From: Stenocarpella maydis | Taxonomy: Eukaryota > Ascomycota > Sordariomycetes > Diaporthales > Diaporthaceae | DNA: 64,000 nt | Direction of reading: 5' to 3' | Assembly: GCA_002270565.1 (NCBI GenBank) | Contig: NQMI01000012.1 | Coordinates: 608,411 to 672,410 of the forward strand | Part shown: positions 33,933 to 46,940 of the stretch, piece by piece | How the letters are laid out: every line of letters starts with the position of its first letter | How positions within the stretch are numbered: the stretch's first letter is position 1 | Position numbers and translations under genes: made by a program | Notes under the pieces: model-generated | Told to the model about the DNA's origin: nothing | Databases searched by the model: none | Seen by the model: the letters and a program-made list of their open reading frames with translations, nothing else

Positions 33933-33950
33933 NNNNNNNNNNNNNNNNNN
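33933..33950. other. Assembly gap (18 N) inside homopolymer C
   Basis: 18 undetermined bases, preceded by about 16 C then ggggccatt, and followed by 8 C. It marks an unresolved low-complexity join, so distances and frames across it cannot be trusted. Confidence 0.98.
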
Positions 33951-34603
33951 CCCCCCCCGCCGGTGCCATTGCCCACTATGTGGCAATGGGCTAGGATATC
34001 ATCATTCAAGCTGACTAAGCCTGAGCGTAACACGCGATTGGTGCAGAGCCATCAGAATTCAGAAGCCGGTGCAGCTGTGCTGTAGCACTCTATATATGAT
34101 TGTTATCATCAATCGGGATATGACAGAACGAAAAAATGATGGATATAAAACAGGGCGACTAATGCCATAAATTCTCCGGTTCGAGTTGTTTCACTCCTAG
34201 CCTATTTTGAGTTTTGCCAATTTGTTGACTGTCTTCATAGTAGACTCTGTCTTTCAAGGGTTGGAATTCTCAGGCTTTCAATGCAGTCTTTTTTTATAGC
34301 CTATGTGTCGGGCGACTCCCGAAGACGCACCGTTCTCACTAGACGATTTCTTCAGCTTAATTCGCCCTGACATGCTTATCTCAACGTCAATAAGTACAGA
34401 AAGGGGTAGATAGCTGGCACATGAATGCTGGTAATGGGAATGTTGCATTGTTGGGGCCATGAGCCTCTATTTCTTCACTCATCTCATGGATCCAATGGGA
34501 TGGTGCCTAGTGTCGATGTGCATCATAGAAGCTAGGTCTAGGACGTGTATGGCCCTTTTTGACATAGTATATTCTAGATATCGTAGTCAGTCGGGCACCT
34601 ATC

Positions 34604-34619
34604 TATATATATATATATA
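34604..34619. repeat. (TA)8 dinucleotide run
   Basis: A short alternating TA tract in the AT-rich part of the interval. Confidence 0.85.
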
Positions 34620-36590
34620 AATGCACATGTGAACAGCAGCAACTGAGACAGTAAGAGCTGTTTCCTAAATCGACTCAATACATCTATTCGAATTTCAAGT
34701 GTCGAATGGCACTTGCTCACGTTGTTTCCGGGGAGGTTTGTGGTCGGCCCACCTTGGGACCGAGGTTCGCTCATACTATAGAATCTCATTCGTGCGTTGC
34801 CTCCTAGTGGCGCCAGTTTCTTTTTGTATTGCGGCTTAAATACGAATCTTTGTATATGTGCTACTATCGTCTTGAAGAAGGCCCTGGCTTTACATAGCAC
34901 TCCGCGGACTTTGATCACGCATAGGAGCCAAGAATTCCCCATTGGTACATTTTCGTCTTCGTTGAGTGGCTATCGACCCAGACTCTTCTAGTGTTGTTGA
35001 TACTGATTATTGTGAAAAATGGGGAAGTTTGGCAATTCACTTCTGAAAGGAATCCCAAGTATCATCCTCATATGTGTGACCCCCCCCCCCCAGTCACGGT
35101 TTTACCAAGTGAAACTGCTGCAATAATCACCAGTATACTCGGCGTGAGGCGGTCACGGAAGCGTGGCCTGCCTCCCAAAAGAGTTGTCATTGAGTTTTGT
35201 ACAGCCGTCTTAAAGGGTCAAGACATATGTGAATTAAATGCAGTCGGTGGCTATGGGCCCGAGCACGCGTCGCATCTCGCATCCGTGGATCGGACCAAGC
35301 AGGCCAGGCTTAAATAGCCCGAATAGCCCCCAATATCCCAAATGTAACACATTATGCGCTCTGTTATATGTGGAAAGCCTTGTCCTATTATAGTGAATTT
35401 AATTTCTTCACCAGTCGTGGGCACATGCGCCGAGAAATGGGCCTTGGTCACACACCATTTTCCAGACCGAACTTCAGGTTTGGCATATTCGGAAGATATT
35501 ATCATAGGTGGCGTTTGGACTGGAAGTTAGAAATAACTCGGATTAGTAACAGGCGGCCAGGCCGTTTAATCTGACCTATCGTGCCATACTGGAAGGTCAC
35601 TAAAGGACACGATGGTTGGCGCGTAGAAAGATTGTAGTAGCAAATTGGTCTGATGTAGGCTATCAAACACGTGTAGCATGCCGCAGTCTGACTGGCGTCG
35701 GGTGAAATGATAGTCCCAATATTGCAGCTTACCGAGATTGAGTGATCTGGGATGTACACTAGGGCTCTCAAGAATGCAGGGTGGAGGTATTGGTGGTGCC
35801 GGCACTCGGGTGGGCCTCGTATGCGAATCTTTCCCTGATCACTGTTTTGCCCTAGATGATTCGGTCAGTAATGGCCAGATTTGTGCCAGTAGATGCCCAA
35901 GTGGGTGGCTGCCAAAGAGAATCCCCTGGGAAGCGCAGATTCTGAAACGGTAGAGACAACGGATTGGTAATCTCAAGTGATGTGCGCGCGGGTGATCTAT
36001 ATCTGGAAGGATTTTCCAGTTGACTTTGCTGTCTGTGGAAATAGGGTTGTAGTATTGCGAAGAGCAATCAGTGGGAAGATGCAGTAACATTGCATCAGGT
36101 GAATACGGTGTTGCCCAGACAGCCAGACAGCCAGCCAGGACGTTGGGCAAGGTGGGGGCAGGTCACCCGTTTGCAGACCAACCCTGCAGAGGCAATTCCT
36201 CGATCCGTGTGCGTGCTGGTGCAGGGTGTGCCGTCCCATCTTGGCTGCTCGCCCATCTGCCCTTGCGCTAGGGGCGCAACGAGAGGCGCTAGCGCTTGGT
36301 TCCGCCGGGGGCCATGGCAACGGCAGCTGGGGGGTGAGCTCGTCTTTTGTTGTTTCATCCCACCTTGCGACAACTTCTCCATACCCAGTACTCCGTACCT
36401 CATCTGTCCTTCCTTACCCACCCGCCGACCCAAAATATTATCCATTGCCCCGCGTCGCACCACCCAAGCGAGGCCACCACTCGCACCAGACCTCGCACGT
36501 TAATTGATCCCAGCGCTCAACCAACATCAACTCGCAGTCGCATCGCCTCGCGCTGTCGATCGCCCAGTCCAACTTTGGCGCCAGGCTCTG

Positions 36591-36623
36591 ATGTCCAGTA
36601 AAGGCTTCATGTGATTCATGTGA
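36591..36623 (+). promoter_or_regulatory. Upstream ORF and two ATG-stop elements in the STU1 leader region
   Basis: An ATG at 36591 opens a seven-residue frame ending in the word atgtga at 36609-36614. A second atgtga (start codon directly followed by stop) is at 36618-36623. They lie about 300 bp before the STU1 start. Whether they are in the mature mRNA is unknown. Confidence 0.3.
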
Positions 36624-36901
36624 GCTTCCTCTCCTTCGCCCCCCCCGCCCTTTTGCGTCTGGGCGCGCAGCCTTGGAAAGTATGAGGAAACATTGGCATC
36701 AATACACAGTTTGAACTACTTGCTCGGAGGATACCTCATCCCATAATGTTCGGCCCATATGCTGACCAGCGCCATCGTACAAGTAGAGTGCGCGCACAGC
36801 ACCGGCCCATCCGACTCGCCAATTGAGGCGACCACTAAAACACCCCACAGCACAAGCCTCGCCTCCCACCAGCGCGGCTCTCCTGCGCCATCCGAGGCGC
36901 C

Positions 36902-39900
36902 ATGGCCGAGAAGATCACAGACGAGCAGGTCGAGGCCCTGCAGAATATCTTGCGCTCCGACGCCTCCGTCGATGCCAAAGTCGCTCAGGTCACCGCCGTC
37001 AAGACCGGCATCAAACACCACAATGTCCCCGACACCTGCGTCGCACAGCTCTTCGAGGCCCTTCGCACCGCTTCCTCGAACCAGCACGGCGTCCTCGCCA
37101 ATGCGGGGCTGACCTCGCTCAACCACCTCCTCACGCGCATGTCGCGCCAGGACCCCAAGTACATCATAAGGGAGACCAAGGCGACACTGCCACTTCTCGT
37201 GGACAGGATGGGCGATCAGAAGGAAAAGTTCCGTACCCTCGCGGTGCAGTCGATGGCTACCATGTATAAGGTCGTGCCGGCTGACGTCGAGCGCCACGTT
37301 CGGAACTTCGCCATGGCGGGTAAGAACTCCAGGGCCAAGGAGGCCAGCATGCAGTGGCTCCTACAGATGCACAACGAACAAGGCATGGCATTCCGGGGCT
37401 ACGTCCCACGCCTCATGGAGCTGCTGGAGGATGCTGACCCTACCGTTCGCGACATGGCCAAGACCACCGTCATTGAGCTTTTCAGAGACGCACCTGGCAC
37501 GGCCAAGGCCGACCTGAAAAAGCAGCTCGAGAACTTCAAGGTCCGCCCAGCCATCAAGCAGGCTATAGTCAAGGAGCTGATCCCAAGGTCAACCACCCCC
37601 GCCCCCGACGAGAATCCACCACCAGAACTGCCTAGGCCCGTCTCGCGCCCGAACCTCTCGGCCAGCGTCTCCTCCGTGTCCGCCTTTGGCGAGCGCCCGA
37701 TCACGCCCGTGCCAGACACCAGGACGGAGACGGTCGAGCCCTCGTACCTCAACACAAACCGCGAGCTGGACGAGATGTTTACGCAGATGCATGGCTATTT
37801 CGACGGCAGGGAGTCAGAACACAACTGGATGCTGCGGGAGCAGAGTATCAACAAGCTCCGCAGGTTGATGGCTGGCAATGCCGTGTCGGACTACCACGAC
37901 CCATTCCTGGCAGGCCTGAGGAGTCTCCTCGATGGCATCATCAAGGCCGTTACCTCACTCAGGACGAGCTTGTCGAAAGAGGGCTGTGCTCTGGTCCAGG
38001 ACATCGCCATCAACTATGGTTCTGGTATGGATCCCATGGTGGAGCTACTGATGCAGACGTTGGTCAAGCTCTCTGGCGCGACGAAGAAGATTGCCTCTCA
38101 ACAGGCCAATGTCTGTATCGACACCATAATCGGAAGAGTGACCTACACCAACCGAATCATGCAGCATGTCGCCGGTGCTTGCACAGACAAGAATGTGCAG
38201 CCTCGGTTGTATGCGACTGAGTGGCTCAAGACGCTCCTGAAAAAGGAGGCCCACCACAAGAGCCACGTCGAGCATAATGGCGGCTTGGACCTGATTGAGA
38301 GATCGATCAGGAAGGGCCTCGGTGATGCGAATCCTGGCGTCAGGGAAAAGATGAGGGGTACATTCTGGACATTTTATGGTATCTGGCCCGCAAGGGCAGA
38401 GGCGTATGTTCCTTCTTCTTGTTGATACCGCGGCCGTTGTAAACTAACCTGAATTCCAGTCTGATGGATTCCTTGGATCCAACAGCGCAGAAAGCGCTAG
38501 AGAAGGACCCTAACAACCCCAATACTCCAAAGAAGTCAGGACCTGCGGCGAGGCCCGGCCTCGGACTCTCACGTAGCACGATAGGAGCCAAGCCGTCTCT
38601 GAGAGAGGCCATGATGGCTCAGAAGAAAGCTATGGCGACAAAGAACCTCCCGGTCAGACCTGGGTCCGCCATGGCGCACTTTTCGCCGCCTCGGACTACT
38701 CGAACTGTTTCAGGGTCATCGACTGCTCCGGGCAGTGCTGCTGCTCCATCCACCGCACCCCGCCAAAAACCAACCACGAGTGGCGGGCTTTCAGTAGCGC
38801 CCGTCCGACCGACGAGGAAACGTCCAGAAATGGCACCACGGCCAGCGACTGCGGGTCCATATTCTGTGCGTGCTGGAACCGACACCGAGATGAGCCCCCC
38901 GCCAGTGAGACCGAAAGCAGTGACGTCGAAGACCATGGGCACAACGCCCAAGCGGATAGTGGCAAAGCCGAGACCAGCTCACAAACCGACCGCGAGTGAG
39001 TCCAGTATCCCCACACCCACGAGGTTGACGCACGCAAAATCCTCGCCTGCCACAAGTCCAGCAAAGAGCCCAATCAGGCAAAGGCTACAGCCTGGGCCAC
39101 TTTTGGGTAGCCCGCAGCCCGAAGATAGCCTCTCACTGATAACGCCGACGACACCGACCTTCCCACCCGCGGATCCGCCAGTCATCGCGTGTCCTGACCT
39201 CATAGCCCCTGAATTGTCTGCCCCGGCAGAGCTAGATCGAACAGCGAGCCCGATGGGAACACCATCCAAGGCCTTGAGGGTATATGAAGACCCATTGACA
39301 GCAGAGCAGTCAACTCCACGGTTGACGCCTCCAGCGGTGCTAGAAGAAAAGCCCGTGAATGAGGATGCCGCCAACTTGGTGTCACGCCAGAACGGCGACG
39401 GAGACGCGGAACCCGGCATCTCGCCCGACAAGGCCAAGCAACATGCTCGGCTGATTGAGAGCGCACTGGTCAAGATCAGCGCGATGTCTCTTGACGTACA
39501 CGGGTTCCGCAAGCTGCAGGGCATCATCCGCGACAATAAAGCGCCTCTATCTGACGACAAGTTCGAGGCACTACTCCTAGGGCTTTTCGACTACCTGGAG
39601 GACCCGCAGTCCAACCTGCCGCCCGGGAAGGTGCAGGACATCAAGGCGCAGAACCTGGCGACCATCAAGCTCATGCTCAAGAAGTACCGCGATCACTTCC
39701 AGCCGCACATCTCCAAGGGCCTGGAGTCGCTCATGTCGGCGCGCGCGGTGTACGACGCCCGCACACACATCGTCTCCGGGCTGGAGCTGCTAGCGGACGA
39801 GCTGGTGTCGCTGGGCGACGCGCAGGAGATCGCGACGGTGCTGACGAGGCGTATGGCCGTCACGCCCGCTGACAGCGCGGCGGGGCTGCGGTCTCTGAGC

Positions 39901-40185
39901 ATGGGCCTCCATGTGCTCAAGGAGATGATCGACGCCAAGGGCGAGTACGTGCCCACGGACCAGGAGCTGTCCGCGATGGCGGCGCTGTGCACGCGTTGCC
40001 TGGACAGCAGCGAGTCCGGTGTCCGCATGGACGCCGTGCAGCTCTGTGTGGCGCTGCAGGGCCGCGTGGGCGACGCGAGATTCTGGGATGTGATGAAGGA
40101 CGTCAAGGATGACCCAAAGAGCCTCATCACGTACTACATCGTCAAGAGGCAGAGGGAGAAGGAGACGGCTACTGGTACGGCCTAG
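36902..40185 (+). CDS. STU1: Stu1/CLASP-family microtubule-stabilising protein
   Basis: Two exons, 36902-38403 and 38460-40185, with a 56-nt intron, encode 1075 residues. CLASP/Stu1 proteins bind tubulin through TOG domains and stabilise spindle microtubules, acting at plus ends and kinetochores. The N-terminal half is HEAT/TOG-like (about residues 1-230, with RDPKYIIRETKATLPLL-type and DADPTVRDMAKTTVIELF repeats). A second TOG/CLASP_N domain covers roughly residues 285-500, ending in ANPGVREKMRGTFWTFYGIWP. The central region (about 520-810) is Ser/Thr/Pro/Arg-rich, as expected for microtubule lattice binding. The C-terminal helical repeats (about 840-1060) form the third conserved block. The length is normal for filamentous fungi. 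Several ATGs precede the start in other frames. Confidence 0.92.
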
Positions 40186-42526
40186 GTGATTCTCCTGGTG
40201 CGCTTTTGGCGGCGCTGAGATGACGGTGTTGGCCCGGCTTAGATTTTGAAGCCGAAGCTTGGGAAACCGGTAAAGGGGGGGGGGGATACCGGGCCGGTAA
40301 TTGGACATGGTGTTTGTAATACCTCTTTTCCTTACCATTTTTGCATCAAGAAAAAACAGTGCGACAGGAAACAGATCTGGCGGGGACCCAGGCCGGCTGG
40401 GCGGTTGGAGTTCGGAAAAAAGGGCTTTGGTCTTTCTGCTGTTCGGTTGTTTACGCGGTGGTGGTGGTTGGGGGAGAGGGGGCTATAATCATCGGGGTTA
40501 TACCATACCTGCCCTTTTATTTGTGTCTATCTGCCCATACCAAACTCACATGCCACTTCTTTTCCTCAACATGAAGCTGTGTTGACATCTACTGGGGTTG
40601 GACGCCGCGAGGGGGATGGGTCCTGCCTCTGTGCTCGACTCGGAGATGAGCCTGGGGATGTTGTAAGCTGTGCCACGGCACCATTGAAGCGAGGGCCGAG
40701 GAATGCATGCGAGCATGCATTGAGGTTTGATGACGACGAGCGAGCTGAAAGGCTCCAGTCCTAATAGTCCGTCCGTATCGTAGTTCTGCGTTTTTTCTTG
40801 CTTCTTTTATTTTATTTATTTAATTTTGTATTCTTGATATATTCGTCCCAAGACAATAGCTCGCCAGCGGAATTCCCCTTGCGGCTTCCGACCCGTTTGT
40901 TGGCGGGGATGCTGCGGGTGAAAGAAGGATGGTAGTGGTGGCGCGGCATCTACTTTGCATGCGCGTGTGGTCTGCCTACCTGCCGCATATAGCCTTTTCT
41001 GTGTAGGCTGTGGGTTTTATATTGCGGCCGGGGGGGTTGGTCGTATATGGCGGGTTCTAGATTTCCGCCCACCCCTCCTCCCTCGCCAGCACGTGTGTGT
41101 GTGCTGCGGGCGCGGGCCCACGTGTGCATGTACTTTATTACTGCACGTCTTCCCTTCCCTGGTCTCGCACGCACTCACGCGTAACGTTGCTACAGAAGTG
41201 TGCTTTGTACCTGTCATGACGCGCACTTTCGCTTGCCTGCCTGGGGCTTCTAGAACGGTTCGGTGGAATCGCCGGTGGCTTTGGTTCCTGTGTAGCTACG
41301 CTACACTACACACATGCACACACACACTTGCTGCACGGTATTATTGGTGGCTTTTTTTTTGTTGCCTTGAGGAGAGGACGGGCCGGGGGCTTATGTTGGC
41401 TTGCTGGCGAGCTGACGGGCCGACTGGCTGGATACTATATTTCTTGTGTGCTGCGCTCTCACTAGTGAGTTGTTGGTTTCTCTACTTGATACAGCGCTAC
41501 TTGGAAAATAGGGACATTGACCCGGCACGGCAGGAAGCAAGACCGTGGGCCTGTCGGCGAGACGAGGGATCCTCCAGCATGCAGGGACCGTCCGGCAGCG
41601 ATGGGGGGTTGGGGGGTGCAGGAAGGAAAGATGATGAGAGAGGGAGGGGCCAAGCATTCAGGGTCCAGGCTAGACTATCGTGTAGTGTACTACGGGCAGT
41701 TATTATTATTGTGGGTGGGGGAAGATTGCGCTCATCTGCCGGGTCTGGACTGAGGGCTGTGGATTCTCCCGTCATACCCACCCTCCTCCTCGCTCGCGAA
41801 CCGCTGGGGGGCATGAGTAGGATCAGGTGGGGAGAAGATGGTCTGGCCGAGGGTGGGCTGGCAGCCCTGCTGAGCAGTCAGTTCAAGTTACTTGTGAGCG
41901 AGAGCATTGAAGATGGGAAGGGAGGGTCTGTTTAAAGCGACCAGATATCCCGCCCACCCACTCACTGGTGATCCCCCCATCTGCCGTGTAAAGTGGCCCT
42001 GCAAGTGTCGTTTCAAAGCTGGTTGAAACACTCAAGAACAAAACCCCCAGGCCGGCGGCCGCCGTGTCTCGTGGGTTATCAAGTGGAAGGGGGGGGGGTG
42101 TCCAAAGGTGTGGGGAATGTTCTTCGCCCTGGCCCTATGCGAGCCCAAAATGAGCTTCTTGCCGAAAGCTATCCGCGACGCGCACCGATTGGAAGATGGC
42201 GTGACCGCATATGAAATTTGAAAAAAAAAAAAAGAAACAATGAGCGTCGTATCTGGGGGGATCTGAGAATAGAAGAGGGAGACAAAAAGACCCAAAAGGG
42301 AGACGAGGGCAGAAATATCACACCAAATTTGGCAAAGCCCATTTGCGCCTCTCGTCTCGCGGACACACACGCCCACATCTATAATCCCTGGGGCACTTGT
42401 GACCTGGGCCTACGTCCTCTCAACGGGTCTCGCTTCGCCTAGGCGAGGGGAGCAGTGATTCGTATGACGAGCAGCAGCAGATTCGATGGGCGACCTCCTC
42501 TCCTGCGCATGGCTGCCTGGCTCCAC

Positions 42527-42556
<30 letters not shown>
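42527..42556. repeat. (ACG)10 trinucleotide run
   Basis: Ten perfect ACG units in non-coding sequence. Its antisense reading gives the polyarginine that makes a nearby chance frame look long. Confidence 0.9.
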
Positions 42557-42559
<3 letters not shown>

Positions 42560-45195
42560 GGCCACGCACGCCAGCGGGATATAGTGTACACGTGTAGCAC
42601 ACGCGATCTTGCGATCGTCGGGCTGTCTACTAGTGTATCGACTGATCCCCCCCTCCCCCTGGCCGGCTGCCCAACCGCGACCTAGTGGCGAGGAGTTGTC
42701 TTTGTTAGGGCCTCTTACTTCCCGTGTTTCTTGGTCGAGATCCGTCCGTGTGAGGTGGGCTCGTCCTCCTCCTCCATCCGTGTTCCGCGACGACGGACCG
42801 TGGGGTGGGGGTGGGGCAGACACAAGGGGACTGGCCTGGCCGTTCGTTCTACAGCAGATGTGTGCCAGGGGTGGGCGGCGCCGTTGAAGTGTTGAAGATG
42901 AGATGCGTGTGAGTGTGTGTGTCGGCACAGCATTGAAGCATCTTAAGTTAGGATGGGGATGGGATGCCGTGCATCCCGCGCGAGGCTCGAGATAGGCCCG
43001 CACCTGCATTGGCGTGACTGAGCTTATGCTCAGCTCAGGGGCAAAAGGGACGGCCGGGACAGCCGTGCGGGAGACGAGATCTCGGAGGTTTCGAGGCCAG
43101 CCAGCCTTCACTGTAATGCCCGGGGGGATATGCATAATGATAATGGGAATAATCATACCAAGGCGGCTAAATGAGCTTTTCTGTTCGTCATGGACTCTGA
43201 TGTGCCGCGAGGCTGCGTCCAAGCGAGAGGGTTGCTTGGGTGGGTGTGGGATTGGAGCTGCTGCTTGGCTGCATGGCGGACTTTAGCCTCGCCTCGGAAG
43301 AAGAGGCTGAGTGTGGCTCGTTCAACAGGTTCCAACAACAACAACAACATCTTGAACAGTGTGTGTACCGTCCAGCCGGTAGATGGGTCGCTTGTGCTAC
43401 CTCCGAGTCTGAAACGGGGGCCAAAATGTTATCTTGTGTTACCCTTGCGTGTACGGAGGCACATGTGTGTGATGGCCGTTGCTTTCCCCTCTGATCCGTG
43501 GACAGCTGTCCCATCATCTGTTCTGGAGATTGGACACTGTCTGGGGGGTGAAAGCATATTCGGGGAGGGAATATCCTGGCCACGAACAACGTTAGGCGCC
43601 CGAGATCCCAGGGGCGCCAGCTTGGAAAATGGTAGGTTTTTTGAGTCTGCCAACGAGATCTCGTCACCTCCGTGGGGCGACGATGATGACGATGATGGAT
43701 GGATGGATGAGCTTCCTTTGTAGTTGCATGTAGTGTGGGAGCTGACCGCTGTGGGGGCATGTCGGAACGTCAATTGGGCTGTCCCGCTTCGTGATGCTGA
43801 TGTTTCCGTCGCAGTCACACTCCGCACGTCCTTGATCCTTCCTGTGCATCATCCATCGCCAGATGGCCAAGCTAAAACAATGCCGCGTCCCTACACTGCG
43901 ACCTGGAGACAAGGCTGCTGCTGCCCTTCTCATCTCCCCTGCCGCGGTCTCGCCATCCCCTCCTCCCCGTCACTCAACTTGAAACCTACGCCATGCGGGT
44001 CCTCTGCCTGGGGAACGGGGGGGGGGGTGGCTCTTTGGGTTTCCGGCCTCGAGGTACGTGATTGGCTTTCACGTTTGGGCGGTGACACTGCAGTTTTTTT
44101 GATCCTGAGGATTGTGCCGCAGACCTTATCCCTGACCGGCCGGAGGATCGCCCCGCCCAGCTGTTGATTACTCGTTACGCGCCTTTTGAGGACCCGCGAA
44201 ACAAGTGACGATGGCGGCCGCCGGTGCGGCCCATCAGATCTCGGTGGTGGCAACCGGGGTCACCACAAAGTATCCAGCCGACACGGGCGGGCTGCATGGA
44301 TGTGCCTTGGTCATGATGTTATGTCTCTGCCTTTTTGCTGCGGCCGGGAGACAAGATTGCGAGGAGTGTCGCGTTGGGCTGTACGCGGAAGCCAATAAGA
44401 CACTACCTACCTATTCATTACACGACGGCTTGAGCCTCGGCCCGGCATCGCGCAGAATACATACTTGTGTAGGAACAAAAGCATCCCAGGCACCGCCTTT
44501 CCGCGCTGGCAGGACCCAGAAGAGATCATAATATATGACGATCTGCAGCCAGGCCTGGGGGAGGGGGGAAGGCGCCCATCAGATCCAGCGCAACGGACCT
44601 GTGATAGCGTGCCTCATTTATTACCAAGACGGCTTATGCTTTGGGGGGCGGGGGCGGTTTAACACGGCAGGGCAGCTTGCTCTGGCTCAATCTATTACAC
44701 AGTAAATCTTTGCTTGATATTGTGCTCGTTGCCGCTCCGGGTTGCGGGCGGGTTGGGTTGCTGGCCCCTGGATCTGAAATGAACAACAACGTGCCAGCAC
44801 CCGCATGAGATGAGTGCCGACCTGCGGCTTGTTCCTGCAGCCCCCCGGTCGTTTGTTCCTGCGAGGCTGCCGGATGCTACAGTCTGGCTTTGGTATGGCA
44901 CGTGGATGTGGTTCGTGAGGCTGTCTGTCGCTCAGGTCGCGTGTCTCGTCGATGCTACACTACGACGTCAGCATCTACCCTTGCCGGCGCAGCAGAATTG
45001 GCCCCCATTTGCGCCCTCGAGCCTGCACACTGCGGGCAGGCTGGGATAATCGCGCCCCGGCTGCGTTAGCTTCTCTGGGGTGGAACGAGGGTGGCCTCAT
45101 CCTGCGCTGGATTGCTTGCTGGTGTCTTGGCATCTCTGGGGAGACGCCAGCCTGGTCGAGCATACTGGCATACACAGTAGCACCACCGGGCACAG

Positions 45196-45228
45196 ACACA
45201 CACACACACACACGCACACACACACACA
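45196..45228. repeat. (AC)n dinucleotide array
   Basis: About 16 AC units with one G interruption at 45214. Confidence 0.9.
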
Positions 45229-46915
45229 TATAGTGTACACCGTGTATTTATATCCCGTGAGCAAATTCGGTTATCTTCCCGGAAGTGGGCCACGATTGCG
45301 ACGGCTTAGCCTCGAGGCTAGAATCCTTTTGGGAGGTAAGGAAAAAAAGTCTCCGATGCAAATGCCGGCATCTGAGGCGGGCGGACACACAAACGCGGTA
45401 ATCACCTCACCCGTACAGGCAGGCCCGTAATCTGCGTATCGTGTGTGATGCTCTACTCATGCTGTTCTATTCATGGGCCTGTCGTCAGGATGGGCCGGAG
45501 AGGCCGCTTGCTCCACACAATGTCGCAAGACAGGCCAACAGGGCAATACACTAACGCCAAGAGGCCCCAATTGCCTAGCCCCGGGTCTGTTTTGACTCGT
45601 GGTGCCCATCCAACCGTTCCTACACTAGGTATATATGGGGGGGCACGAGATGTGCGACAGAGGCGGGTTCCCGTTCCAGCGACATGCAGGCCGCCATGCC
45701 GCCTGCAGGTTATCTGCAGGAGAGAGCTGTCAGGAGGGTGGCGGAAATGCTGGTTGGCTGGTCGGCTAGAGGGCTGGACCAGATTTTTGACCACCACCTC
45801 CGGAGTGCAGGGCCTATGATGGAGAGGCCCGGGAGGCGAGGAGGGCCAGAGCAGGAAGGGAAGGGTTGTTGGTGATCTGGCCAGGCTGGCTGGCTGGCAG
45901 GGGACATCTGGAGGACCACAATATGGAACGCAATCTAGGCATTGCCCATTGACTTCCCCAAGAGGACTGGCTGCAGATCAATGCATGTGCTGTGGGTTGT
46001 CGGTACCGGCCGGTGGTATTTTTGTGGTTGAGCAGGATGGGGACAGGATTCATGAAGACAAGATGCTCGTGGGATATTTGTTCAGTTGGTTGACGGCGGC
46101 ATGCTAGACAAACAATGGTGGTTGACTGCACATGTGACATGGACCAGATGCCTAGGTACACTATGTATTATACCTTGGTACTCCGGACCTTATGGCACAT
46201 GACCACTTCTCCTGGACCATGTTGGACAAGCTTGTAACGAACATGCAGATTCATATTGACTGGTGGTATTGCAAAGAGTCAAATGGTGTGATGACGTGCA
46301 TAAAACTACTTTTTCTTTTTTCTTTCTTGTCTCGTGCTTGGGAATACAAACACAAATAGATAGGTATAAAATGCCAGTCCTTTTTAAACCGTAAACTGTG
46401 TACTCCGTCCTAGGTCTGACAAATGTTAACCATACATGTACTCCATGTAGGCTGGGCTGCTGTTCAGGAACGACAGTCTAGTCGTCAAGCCGACAAGTTG
46501 GTCGTCTCGTCTCCTTGACCCTTGGCACCAGCGAACCCTGTGCCCCGACCCCCCCCCCTTCTCCTTCCCCTACTCCCCTAGTCCCCTAGTCTGTCTACAC
46601 TAGTCTTATTCCCGTGCACCTTTTGGCGAAAAAAGGTCCAAACAACCCGCTGTGTCCCCAGCAGAGCGGGGGCCTACTTCTCCGCTGCACTCCGCCCTGG
46701 CAGCCCTGGCAGGGCCCTGGCTAATCCGAGACTGACCAAGTCCCGACCTTCTCCCACTCTGCCGTATCCCTTCCTCCCCCCAAAACCGTCTCCACCCTTG
46801 TTCGCCTCCTGGACTGGCTCGTGGCTTTCTGGTTGTAACCTGCCCAGGTCCGCCAGTGTGTTATGTGTGTATGTGTGTATGTGTGAGTGCGTGTTTGGTG
46901 CGTCTTCTTCTATTC

Positions 46916-46940
46916 TGTGTGTGTGTGTGTGCGCATGTGT
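46916..46940. repeat. (TG)n dinucleotide array
   Basis: About 8 TG units grading into gcgcatgtgtg. Similar imperfect TG words precede it from 46861. It lies about 900 bp before the RhoGAP start codon. Confidence 0.85.

Larger units (their letters stand above)
33837..36901. other. Gene-poor interval, partly AT-rich
   Basis: 3 kb containing the assembly gap, an AT dinucleotide run, short motif-free open frames and, from about 36,000, the promoter and leader of STU1. Composition shifts from AT-rich (34.1-35.8 kb) back to GC-rich near 36.1 kb. Confidence 0.5.

Noticed and set aside
40955..41935. 326-codon open frame on the plus strand in the 7.6-kb interval
   Set aside because: It begins with TTG, has a Cys/Trp/Arg-rich composition typical of chance frames in GC-rich DNA, and shows no motif or splice continuation.
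42410..43222. 270-codon minus-strand frame
   Set aside because: Its length depends on reading through the (ACG)10 microsatellite as polyarginine; the rest is Pro/Arg/Ser-rich without domains.
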